Below, piece after piece: positions 28,801 to 35,709 of a stretch of DNA of 64,000 bases. Position 1 is the stretch's first letter. Every line of letters starts with the position of its first letter. A model generated the notes under the pieces. It saw nothing but the letters and a program-made list of their open reading frames with translations, made no database searches and had not been told where the DNA came from. Where the stretch lies: positions 3,817,322 through 3,881,321 of the forward strand of contig NZ_KB235922.1 of the NCBI RefSeq assembly GCF_000332195.1. The letters are read 5' to 3'. The stretch is from Pleurocapsa sp. PCC 7319 (GTDB lineage Bacteria > Cyanobacteriota > Cyanobacteriia > Cyanobacteriales > Xenococcaceae). Position numbers and translations under genes: made by a program.

Positions 28801-28953
28801 TCCCCAAATTTTGTAACCATGGTAGTTATGCAGAATCTGAGAGATTTTTTTAGCATCGTTAACAGCTGTTCTGAGAGTTGGAATACCATGTTGATAGTTA
28901 TCGATACCAATAATTATGGCTACGCTACGTTTAAATTTAGGAGACATAATCAA
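25840..28953 (-). CDS. Caspase-like protease / STAND NTPase / TM / amidotransferase-fold fusion
   Basis: 1037 residues. Residues 8-270 form a caspase (peptidase C14, metacaspase-like) domain with the His in FYFAGHG (H87) and Cys in LDCCFAG (C138/139). Residues 295-700 form an nSTAND-type NTPase: entry motif NPYRGLESF, Walker A GASGTGKSS (335-343), Walker B LLLVIDQTEE (421-430), and helical winged region. A transmembrane helix spans about 757-778. The C-terminal 190 residues (KVLAIGHEGIL, then GRILIIANAWG, GGKIIAIGTGWSW) look like the Rossmann-type amidotransferase-fold domain found beside M60-like proteases. No WD40 or TPR sensor. Probably a membrane-tethered stress or conflict executor. No partner gene on the same strand. 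Confidence 0.88.
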   Translation of the reverse strand: MIMSPKFKRSVAIIIGIDNYQHGIPTLRTAVNDAKKISQILHNYHGYKIWGLLDEKATLAKFIRLIEESLPNKILESDRLIFYFAGHGIALNGDDGPEGFLIPQDARMGDTSSYLPMVQLQKALDKLPCRHFLGILDCCFAGAFRWSSTRKLLVIPEVIHRQHYDRFIEASAWQVITSAAHNQTAYDNLALKDDRGETDSHHSPFAAALIEALQGDADSNPPAKNGKPAGDGVITATELYLYLRDRVELATEENGTKQTPGLFPFNKHDHGEYIFHTPGHELNLPDAPPLDESQNPYRGLESFDQEHHNLFFGRQALTEKLYQFCQQRPLTVVLGASGTGKSSLVKAGLITYIQQLKTTENRWQVLSPMRPGESAFKALNKILSEHNSSGSSILSLTSREKKEVLTGKIDYILAADVRTKLLLVIDQTEELVTLCRNRREQDEFFLLLAEWLKKYPQQLHILFTLRSDFEPQFRTLILKSYWQKARFVVPTMTREELREAIEKPAAARVMYFEPYSLVEQLIDEVVQMPGALPLLSFALSELYIKYLQKFRAGIRDKRVITQEDYQEIGGVAYSLTQRANNEYEKLVQQDSAQAQTIRNVLLRMIAVGGGEIARRRVLLSELEYPEPENGRVKKMILHFSAARLLVEGQDTEGNSYVEPAHDALVRGWSKLLVWKQQEEESLLLLRRLTPIAKEWKNLEDGEQPSGNKPVDYLWHGNPYLNVLKEKLETSKYWFNQIEAEFVQRSLQRKRNNRLRSTSSITLGAILLTILAYTIIQILSAFDQFQFGLIKVLRAFPPEDVLNFTDTEERQDIPGRIEKKSPNNDWKALLEKEEEEKKAYAMLRKYKRGKVLAIGHEGILTQKKNVQKGFLLIVLNLLSGINDDKNDDKKIKILISNGHCEHVTKNGGWDNKKISEEQLNKWNYEIEEISQDINLNQLKKGRILIIANAWGNLKDAEINAIKKFVSEGGKIIAIGTGWSWQKFSHSDDLRKKFVKLNECVRDGQDPSDIETYPMNKLLVEFGAYFTDDKIELGITLGK

Positions 28954-29565
28954 ATTTTGCTGCTGGGAGTAAAAAAAAGTTTAATTATAGGAAAGCAGAC
29001 AACTAGTGTTGAATGAATTGAATAGCGCGCGAAGCTCAATTAAATTCCCACTGATTGAAGATATTTGATTTCTTTGTAAAGAGGTAAAGAGTTGCTAGTC
29101 AGTGATGAAAAAGGTGACTATACACTGGTCTTCAGGTAATTACTAGCCAATTCACAAGTAGCAGATAACAAGTAGCAAGTAGCAAGTTTTACCTCTTCCT
29201 AGAGTAAGAGGCTTTATACCGACTTCGGAGTCATATTTGCTATTTGCTATTTGCTACTTTAGCTTCGAAGGAGCTTGGTAAAATCCGCAGTTAGTTAAAC
29301 TGGGATTACTGAAATTATGAATTTTAGGTTAATGATGAAACCCTATTGCGTGGGGAGTGGTTTTAAATAAGAAAGAAGATTTAAGAGTACGATCTGGACT
29401 CAAAGAAGCTTTTACAGTTAATAACATAGCCAAAGTAACCTCTTATTATGAGATGTTTATTGTAATATTTTATTAACATATATAATCAGTAGCTTAAAGA
29501 GACTACAAAACTTTATAGAAGGTGAAAACCCACAAGCGAAGCGTCAGTTCTCTCGTGAGTTTTCT
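28954..29565. other. Gene-free 0.6 kb, repeats only
   Basis: No supported gene. It holds the promoter side of the caspase gene, a GC-rich GCGCGCGAAGC patch near 29025, and the inverted heptamer repeat at 29156-29259. Next to the flippase gene it has a hairpin (GAAAACCCAC/GTGAGTTTTC, about 29522-29565) that could end the flippase transcript. Short in-frame pieces such as SDEKGDYTLVF near 29100 hint at a decayed gene but cannot be identified. Confidence 0.5.
29156..29259. repeat. Inverted heptamer repeat
   Basis: The left arm is built of AAGTAGC-type 7-base units. The right arm carries the same units in reverse complement (TTGCTAT, GCTACTT). Between them are two smaller hairpins (CCTAGAGTAAGAGG, ACTTCGGAGT). 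The whole would fold into one long hairpin. Related in style to the heptamer cores of the MITEs. Confidence 0.7.
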
Positions 29566-30513
29566 CTAATCATTTATTTTTTTAGCTGCACTAAGCATTT
29601 GTCCCAAAAAAGGTAAGCCAATTAAAGCAGGAATAAAATAGCGAGAAGTACACAATAAACCCAAAGCTGCTCCTGTTGCATCACTCAAGTAATTTTGATA
29701 AAAATAGATGATCGCTGCATCGCGAGTGCCTATTCCAGCAAAGGTTAGAGGGAGCAATCCTGCCAATATTGATAGGGGAGAGAGGGCTAAACTAATAATA
29801 AAGGGAGTGAAAGCTTTTAAAGCCAAGATAAACAGCCAAATTTGCAGTAGATGCAAGAACCAAATAAATACTGAAGTGCTGCTAATTAGTAATAATTGCG
29901 GTTTATTACTCCAAAAATAGCTATACATCTCTCGCCAGGAGACTTGCATTTTCTGTAGCTTAATTTTTAATGACTTAGGGGCAAAACTAATAGCTAAATT
30001 AAAAAATAAATCGGCAAATTGTTGAGAGCTTAATAATAACAAGCCTAAAGCCAATCCCGTTGCTACTCCTAAGGTCATTGTCCAAAATAGAGGATCTTTG
30101 GCAGGATATAAAATCAAGCCAAAAACGCACCACAGCAACAAAGAAAGTAAATCACAAGCTTTTTCAAAAATAGAAATTGCTAAAGCCAGTCCCCCGCTCA
30201 AATTGGAGCGTTCACACATAAAATATGCTTTGGCAATATCACCCATCTTGGACGGTAACACCATATTGAGAACACTCGCTCCCAAAATTAGACGGTTAGC
30301 TTCTAGAAATCCTAAACTTTGCTGTGGTACTAACTGTTGTAGTCGCCAAGCGGTAATCAGGGTAATCGGAATAACCATCCCTAAGCTGATGGCTAACATT
30401 AAGCGATCGCAATTTTGAAAAACTTGGAGGAGATTGACAACATCAATCTGAGCATAGATATACAGTAAAATAGCAACGCTAATTACCAAGGAAACAAACC
30501 GTTTGAGATTCAT
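29566..30513 (-). CDS. Flippase-like membrane protein (LPG synthase TM / UPF0104 family)
   Basis: 315 residues with about 8 membrane helices. The family signature is present: the helix around SKMGDIAKAYFM, FEKACDLLSLLL, and FAGIGTRDAAIIYFY near residue 265. The family includes the MprF transmembrane domain and AglD, implicated in lipid or glycolipid flipping. No catalytic aminoacyl-transferase domain is attached. It is divergent from the membrane-protein gene at 30595, with about 80 bp between them. Confidence 0.88.
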   Translation of the reverse strand: MNLKRFVSLVISVAILLYIYAQIDVVNLLQVFQNCDRLMLAISLGMVIPITLITAWRLQQLVPQQSLGFLEANRLILGASVLNMVLPSKMGDIAKAYFMCERSNLSGGLALAISIFEKACDLLSLLLWCVFGLILYPAKDPLFWTMTLGVATGLALGLLLLSSQQFADLFFNLAISFAPKSLKIKLQKMQVSWREMYSYFWSNKPQLLLISSTSVFIWFLHLLQIWLFILALKAFTPFIISLALSPLSILAGLLPLTFAGIGTRDAAIIYFYQNYLSDATGAALGLLCTSRYFIPALIGLPFLGQMLSAAKKIND

Positions 30514-30594
30514 AGTTAGTGATTGGCAAAAACTCCTCCGTAGAGAAGATTGCCTTCATCCATTTTTACTTTCTGCTTTTATGTAGTATGGAAG

Positions 30595-31329
30595 ATGATA
30601 TCAGTTTGCCTCAATAGGTTCAAAAATTTTAGATTGCTACTAATGAGAGAAAAATTCAATGCTTTTCCCCAATTTAAATTTTGGTTAAATAAAGGAAAGC
30701 AGCATTTTAACCGTATCCCGATTCTAATTTGGTTAAATATTATCACTATTGTGATTCTGAGTCTGCTGAGTATTTATGCCAAAATCAAAAGTAAAGGCGC
30801 AGGTATCGAAAGTCTCTTTAGCGATCCTTTTTATGTTGGGATGTTCTATTTAGGCTGGTTTACCAGCATTTCGGAGATAATGTGGTGTGTTGCGATCGCC
30901 ATCAGCTTATTTTCTGCTATTTTATTACCTCCTGCCAACCGTCGTTTCAAAATCTTTTTATTTGTTAGCGCACTGATCATGCTGCTACTCTTCTTTGACG
31001 ATCGCTTTCGTTTAACCTTAATCATGTGCGCCTTTTTTGGAACGTGTAAGCTAGTTAAACTAAGCGTCTATACTCTGTATGGTGTAGTTTTGATTTTCTA
31101 TGCTTGGGCATTTCGGAGCACAATTCGTCACACTCCCTATATCCCTTTACTATTATCTTTTTGTTTATTCGGCTTTTCTAGTGCGATCGATATTACGCCA
31201 ATTAGCAGTCGTGGCATTCATGCCATGTTAGAAGATGGTACGAAGTTAGTTGGCTTAATAAATTTAACTATTTACTTTTGGTGGATTTGCCAACATGAAA
31301 TTAAAAAAAATATAGTGCAGAAACAATAA
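30595..31329 (+). CDS. Polytopic membrane protein of unknown function
   Basis: About 244 residues with six predicted membrane helices (first near residue 45, last near residue 220), a basic N-terminal tail and a conserved-looking polar patch FDDRFRLTL between helices. No family recognised. Start uncertain: ATG 30595 is used, but ATG 30643 (MREKFNAF) and TTG 30550 are in frame, and none has a convincing ribosome site. The stop codon lies inside a strong terminator hairpin. Confidence 0.7.
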   Translation: MISVCLNRFKNFRLLLMREKFNAFPQFKFWLNKGKQHFNRIPILIWLNIITIVILSLLSIYAKIKSKGAGIESLFSDPFYVGMFYLGWFTSISEIMWCVAIAISLFSAILLPPANRRFKIFLFVSALIMLLLFFDDRFRLTLIMCAFFGTCKLVKLSVYTLYGVVLIFYAWAFRSTIRHTPYIPLLLSFCLFGFSSAIDITPISSRGIHAMLEDGTKLVGLINLTIYFWWICQHEIKKNIVQKQ

Positions 31330-31357
31330 CTCAATTGTTTCTGCACTATTTAATTCT
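31312..31357. terminator. Bidirectional intrinsic terminator
   Basis: Perfect 16-bp stem ATAGTGCAGAAACAAT / ATTGTTTCTGCACTAT with a 6-base loop. On the minus strand it runs into an uninterrupted T-tract (complement of AAAAAAAAT at 31303-31311), so it should stop the transcript of the gene at 31404-31931 efficiently. On the plus strand the tail is weaker (TTAATTCT). Confidence 0.88.
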
Positions 31358-31403
31358 CTAGTTTTGATTAATATCCCAACGCTAACAAAGCTATTGTCAA
31401 AGA

Positions 31404-31931
31404 TTAAGCCAGGCTACAAGAACTGCGATAGAAACCGCGCAATAAAGTAGTAGCTGCAACTAATTTAATTACCTCTAAACTCCAATAAACTATATGCATG
31501 GCGGTCATAGAGGCAGAAGTAGAGCTTGTATTGGCAAACATATCTAATGACATTCCCATACTGCTCATTTGAGGAGTCAAAATATAGGTATAAGCAATAG
31601 AAATAACCAATAAAATGGCTGCAGTTAATATCGACTTGTAATTGATTTCACTGGTTAACCGATAACCGTAACGATAGACCAAGCATCCGGCTAAAACAGT
31701 AGCAGCACACAATAGTTCTAGATGATTAAAAGTGCCAAAAATAATGTAGGCAGCACTAGCAAAACCCGACTCACTCATCATGCCGCTGGTTAACATCCCA
31801 GGAACAACCAACAAGTCAAAGACCAAACTAGCGCTTAGCCAAAATCCCAAAGCAAACATGATGACTGTTGACCAGTTTATTGGTTTAGAAGTGCGAGATG
31901 AAGATTCCATAGGAATTAAGGTATGTATCAT
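31404..31931 (-). CDS. Small four-helix membrane protein
   Basis: 175 residues with four membrane helices (FALGFWLSASLVFDLLVVPGM, FNHLELLCAATVLAG, SILTAAILLVISIAYTY and the C-terminal helix). The helix 1 motif resembles the DUF4149-type proteins of cyanobacteria. The start is supported by GAGAGG 7 bases before the ATG. Function unknown. It follows pyrE on the same strand 63 bp later and may be co-transcribed with it. Confidence 0.78.
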   Translation of the reverse strand: MIHTLIPMESSSRTSKPINWSTVIMFALGFWLSASLVFDLLVVPGMLTSGMMSESGFASAAYIIFGTFNHLELLCAATVLAGCLVYRYGYRLTSEINYKSILTAAILLVISIAYTYILTPQMSSMGMSLDMFANTSSTSASMTAMHIVYWSLEVIKLVAATTLLRGFYRSSCSLA

Positions 31932-31994
31932 ATAATTACCTCTCTAGCTTAACCAATAACATTCTCACCCAACATAACGAAAAGTAAATTATTT

Positions 31995-32591
31995 TTAAGT
32001 TGAGTGTTGCTGAATTTCTTTGATCGAAAATAAAGCTTGAAAATCAATTCCTTTGGACTGATAAAGTTCACTTCCTCCTTGTTCTCGATCTACTAAAGAG
32101 AGAATTTGTATTACTTGATATTCAGCATCCTGCAATCTTTCGACTGCGGTTAAAGCTGAACCTCCTGTAGTAACTACATCTTCTAAGACAACTATCTTTG
32201 CTCCTGGTGTCAAAGATGGTCCTTCTATATAAGCCTGCGTTCCATGTCCCTTGGGTTTTTTACGAATAATTAAAGCAGGAATAGGTTTATTTGACCAAGC
32301 AGAAACAACACTCACGGCACAAACCATGGGATCTGCCCCCAAAGTAAGACCTGCTACTGCTGCCGTATCTTCTGGCAATAGTTGAAATAATAAGCGACCT
32401 AATGCTAATGCCCCCTCGGCTCTAAGGGTTACTTGCTTGCAGTTGATATAGTAGTCGCTTTTTGCCCCAGAAGAGAGAACAAAATCTCCTTCGACGTAGG
32501 CATATTTGACAATTAAATCTAAAAGAACTTGTCGTAGAGTATCAGTATTAGCCGTAGCTAGAGAAGAAATAGAAATCTGGTCTGTATTCAT
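31995..32591 (-). CDS. pyrE: Orotate phosphoribosyltransferase
   Basis: 198 residues. Type I phosphoribosyltransferase with the PRPP-binding motif VVLEDVVTTGGSAL, a flexible loop KKPKGHGTQAY and LTLGADPMV. It converts orotate plus PRPP to OMP in UMP synthesis. It opens divergently from the secreted-protein gene at 32681, leaving 89 bp for two promoters. Confidence 0.95.
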   Translation of the reverse strand: MNTDQISISSLATANTDTLRQVLLDLIVKYAYVEGDFVLSSGAKSDYYINCKQVTLRAEGALALGRLLFQLLPEDTAAVAGLTLGADPMVCAVSVVSAWSNKPIPALIIRKKPKGHGTQAYIEGPSLTPGAKIVVLEDVVTTGGSALTAVERLQDAEYQVIQILSLVDREQGGSELYQSKGIDFQALFSIKEIQQHST

Positions 32592-32680
32592 AATTTATGA
32601 AGTGAAAATAATACTTCTAGACTGTCCTTTCACTAAATCATCAGCTAGGATTGAGCAGAAGTTAATCCATCAATAAAGTA

Positions 32681-33052
32681 ATGTCTATTAAGTTTACTAA
32701 ATTAACTAAATTATCCAAAATCTTAGTAGTATCAACCCTTGCCAGCTTATTTTCACTTCCAGCCCAAGCAGAAATGATGCCTCTTCATGAGGCGTTTGAA
32801 GATGCCTATTTTACCAAGGGCAAAAATGCTTTCAAACAAAGTAGTATTTGGGGTCAGTTCAACACTATCTTCGGTTTTACAGGATTTCCCGAGCAGCATA
32901 TTTCTAGCGACGGTAAAGCTGTTGATCGAGTATATCAAGAGGGGATGATGCAACAAGCAGCAACAGGAATGCGCATGTACACTAGAGATCTGGAAAATCC
33001 CTATGATACTTCCCTTAAAGAAAATCCAAGCTATAGTGCAATTAGCTATTAG
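32681..33052 (+). CDS. Secreted/periplasmic small protein of unknown function
   Basis: 123 residues. A classical signal peptide (KILVVSTLASLFSLPAQA) with predicted cleavage after AQA near residue 30 gives a mature protein of about 93 residues. It contains GFTGFPEQHISSDGKAVDRVYQEGMMQQ and no Cys, so no disulfides. The pattern is that of a conserved cyanobacterial periplasmic protein; family not recognised by name. The stop codon lies within a run of ATTAGCT-type heptamers. Confidence 0.78.
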   Translation: MSIKFTKLTKLSKILVVSTLASLFSLPAQAEMMPLHEAFEDAYFTKGKNAFKQSSIWGQFNTIFGFTGFPEQHISSDGKAVDRVYQEGMMQQAATGMRMYTRDLENPYDTSLKENPSYSAISY

Positions 33053-33126
33053 CCATTAGCTATTGACTTTAAAGAAAGAGTCATCACTGTCGATAGATCT
33101 AAAATTAATCTTATACATGATTAGTA

Positions 33127-33199
33127 TCCAGGGTGCAGGAGTTGAACCTGCCTAGCACAAATTATGAGTTTGTTGCCTAAACCGCTCGGCCAACCCTGG
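33127..33199 (-). tRNA. tRNA with CAU anticodon, probably tRNA-Ile2 (lysidine type)
   Basis: 73 nt on the minus strand fold into a full cloverleaf: acceptor CCAGGGT/ACCCTGG, D-stem GCC/GGC, anticodon stem ACAAA/TTTGT around CTCATAA, variable loop GCTAG, T-arm GCAGG-TTCAACT-CCTGC, discriminator A. CCA is not encoded. The loop context ACTCATAAT resembles plastid trnI-CAU more than elongator or initiator Met. It would read AUA after TilS converts C34 to lysidine. An automated caller may label it Met. Confidence 0.88.
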
Positions 33200-33284
33200 G
33201 TATTTATTTTTTTTCTCTAGTAGACCATTATATTAGTAAGTCTTGTATCTTTGACAAAATTCATTCAAAAAAAATTGCGATCGC

Positions 33285-33536
33285 ATGAAAGTAAGAGTTA
33301 ACTTCTGGCTGACCATATTTTTATTTCTGATGATGCTTCTGGCTGGGGTAGCTAGCTCTTATGTTGGCTATTTCATGGGTCGAGAAGCTCTTAAAGTGGT
33401 AACTCAACCTGATATCAATTCTGAGGATACCAGCAGCCAAAAACCCTTGGGGGGAAAGCATAAAGGTCTAAAAATCATTAAGGAAAAGGATATTTTAACC
33501 AAGGTATACAATTTAACTCACTCTAAAAATAAATGA
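33285..33536 (+). CDS. Small single-pass membrane protein
   Basis: 83 residues: a short basic start (MKVRVN), one membrane helix with a small-residue face (FLFLMMLLAGVASSYVGYFMG, about 8-30), then a polar basic tail. The start lies directly behind a HIP1-like GCGATCGC. It resembles a conserved cyanobacterial small protein with the GREALKxV motif after the helix. Function unknown. It lies 58 bp before the CNNM/CorC gene and could be its leader gene. Confidence 0.7.
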   Translation: MKVRVNFWLTIFLFLMMLLAGVASSYVGYFMGREALKVVTQPDINSEDTSSQKPLGGKHKGLKIIKEKDILTKVYNLTHSKNK

Positions 33537-33593
33537 GCAAAAAGCAAGTTACGCGATGGCATCTAATATTTATTACTCATCGTTAGTTAATCG

Positions 33594-34913
33594 ATGGTTG
33601 GTCAAAATTTGTTGTTAACCTTTGTTGGTGTTTTTTTACTAATTGCAATTAATGCTTTTTTCGTTACTGCGGAATTTTCGATTGTTTCTGTCCGTCGTTC
33701 TCGTATTAGTCAACTGGTTCGAGAGGGTGACATTCAAGCTCAAACCGTACAGTCTTTACAAAGGAGTATCGATCGCCTTTTATCTACTACCCAGTTAGGT
33801 ATCACTCTTTCCAGTCTTGCTTTGGGGTGGGTAGGCGAGAAAACGATGGCCGTATCTATTGTTGCTATAATCCAACGTTTGTCTCTACCTTCCTTTGTTT
33901 CCAAAGCGATCGCCCATTCATTGGCAATCCCCCTAGCTTTTGTTATCTTGGCATATTTACAAATTGTCCTCGGGGAACTTTGTCCCAAATCTGTAGCTTT
34001 AATGTACCCCGAAAAACTAGCTAGGTTTTTTGGGCCTCCCAGTGTTGTAATAGCTCGTATTTTTCGCCCTTTTGTGGCTATCTTAAACCTATCAACTCGT
34101 TTACTCTTGAAACTAGTGGGAGTTGAATATAGTGGACAAGGATGGTACAAAAAAGTTACCTCAGAAGAATTACAGTTAATTATCGCTACAGATCGAGAAT
34201 CTATTGGTTTAGAAGCGGAGGAAAGACAACTACTCAAAAATGTCTTTGACTTTCATGACGATACTGCTGAACAAGTCATGATTCCCAGAACCGATATTAA
34301 ATTTCTGTCCCTGACCACCACCTTTGAAGAACTACTACAAACTGTTGCCGAAACAGGCTACTCTGGGTACCCTGTTATCGGTGATTCTCTAGACGATATT
34401 CAAGGAATTATTCATTACAAAAAATTATCTGAGCCATTAGCTAAAGGTCAATTATCAAATGAATCGACCATTGAGCCCTGGATTAAACCTGTTAGTTTTA
34501 TTCCTGAATCCACCTTCCTTAACGAATTGTTGCCAATGATGCAGCGATCGCACCAAAAAATGGTGATCGTGATTGATGAATTTGGAGGAACTTCTGGTTT
34601 AATTACCCTCCATGATTTAGTTGCCGAGATTGTTGGTGATGCAGGCAGTGATCCCGAAACCGGGATTGAAGCTATCCAAGAATTAGATGAAAATACATTC
34701 CTCGTCTCGGCACAAATGAATCTTGAGGAAGTTAATGAACAACTAGATTTAGATCTTCCCTTAGCAGACAATTACAATACCTTGGGTGGCTTTTTGTTAG
34801 AGCAGTGGCAGAAAATACCTCAACAGGGAGAAAAGCTTCAATACGAAGACCTTGATTTCACTGTAACTATTGCTGACAGTAATCGACTTTACCAAATTCT
34901 CATTCACCGTTAG
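33594..34913 (+). CDS. CNNM/CBS/CorC-type transporter (hemolysin-C family)
   Basis: 439 residues. N-terminal CNNM/DUF21 membrane domain with four helices (about 1-190; TTQLGITLSSLALGW signature), a CBS pair (about 210-340; MIPRTDIKFLS, VVIDEFGGTSGL) and a C-terminal CorC_HlyC domain (about 355-439). The family exports Mg2+ or Co2+, with ATP-Mg sensed by the CBS pair. Complete. It converges on the pentapeptide gene with only 1 bp between stops. Confidence 0.93.
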   Translation: MVGQNLLLTFVGVFLLIAINAFFVTAEFSIVSVRRSRISQLVREGDIQAQTVQSLQRSIDRLLSTTQLGITLSSLALGWVGEKTMAVSIVAIIQRLSLPSFVSKAIAHSLAIPLAFVILAYLQIVLGELCPKSVALMYPEKLARFFGPPSVVIARIFRPFVAILNLSTRLLLKLVGVEYSGQGWYKKVTSEELQLIIATDRESIGLEAEERQLLKNVFDFHDDTAEQVMIPRTDIKFLSLTTTFEELLQTVAETGYSGYPVIGDSLDDIQGIIHYKKLSEPLAKGQLSNESTIEPWIKPVSFIPESTFLNELLPMMQRSHQKMVIVIDEFGGTSGLITLHDLVAEIVGDAGSDPETGIEAIQELDENTFLVSAQMNLEEVNEQLDLDLPLADNYNTLGGFLLEQWQKIPQQGEKLQYEDLDFTVTIADSNRLYQILIHR

Positions 34914-34914
34914 A

Positions 34915-35472
34915 TTAATTGTGATAAACACTGCCATCTGGCATTATTGCTCCAGTTAATATAGTGTGCTTTAAATCTATTCCTGCTAAACAAGCTTGAA
35001 ACAAATTTGCTTCTTGTAGAAAAGTATTGTCTAAATTTGCTTCAGTCAAATCTGCACCTGTCAGATTGACACCAATTAAGTTAGCTTGGCTGAGATTAGC
35101 TTTAATTAATATGGCTTGGCTGAGATTGGCATCCCGTAAAAATGTCCTTTTCAAAATGGCTTGGCTAAGATTAGCTTTTTGCAACTGCGCCTTGCCTAAG
35201 GAAGCTTTATATAGCAATGCGGATTGCAAAGAAGTAGATCTTAAATCCGCTCGGGTTAATCTAGCTTGACTTAAATTACTCAGATCTAGAATGGCTTGAT
35301 AAAAATTTGCTTCCTCTAAGTTAGCTCCTGTGAAGTCAGCCTCAGTCAATATTGCTTGGCTAAAGTCAATTTTAGCTAGGTTAGTGTTTCTAAGAATTAC
35401 TCGGGCAAGATCGACTCGTTGAAAGTTTCTCACTCCAACTTGATATTGTCTCAAAAGTTCTTCTGTGTTCAT
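34915..35472 (-). CDS. Pentapeptide-repeat protein
   Basis: 185 residues, of which about 150 form pentapeptide repeats of A(D/N)LxX type (TNLAKIDFSQAILTEADFT ... LIKANLSQANLIGV). It predicts a right-handed quadrilateral beta-helix of about 7-8 coils. No signal peptide. Many cyanobacterial members are soluble or lumenal with unknown roles. The coding DNA is internally repetitive (TTGGCTGAGATTAGC units), so it is prone to repeat-number change. Confidence 0.9.
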   Translation of the reverse strand: MNTEELLRQYQVGVRNFQRVDLARVILRNTNLAKIDFSQAILTEADFTGANLEEANFYQAILDLSNLSQARLTRADLRSTSLQSALLYKASLGKAQLQKANLSQAILKRTFLRDANLSQAILIKANLSQANLIGVNLTGADLTEANLDNTFLQEANLFQACLAGIDLKHTILTGAIMPDGSVYHN

Positions 35473-35709
35473 ACCATCCTGTAAATATTGCTGACTGAAA
35501 TTGTTAGTACTACTTTGTTAACATTTGTTTACAAAACTATCAGTTTTTGTAAGTCTAAATACTCAGATTAATGATGAATTAAGATTTGTATCGAGTAAAT
35601 TGAGCAGTAAATTTAACAATTAATTAAAATTACACGGTAAAGCTTTAAAAAACATTAAGATTTGCATTAATATTTAAAAAATTGAAAGTGTCTACAGGAA
35701 AAATAATTT

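Noticed and set aside
33127-33199. Reading the CAU tRNA as initiator or elongator Met
   Set aside because: Anticodon-loop context and arms resemble plastid-type trnI-CAU; kept as probable Ile2, with Met as the alternative.
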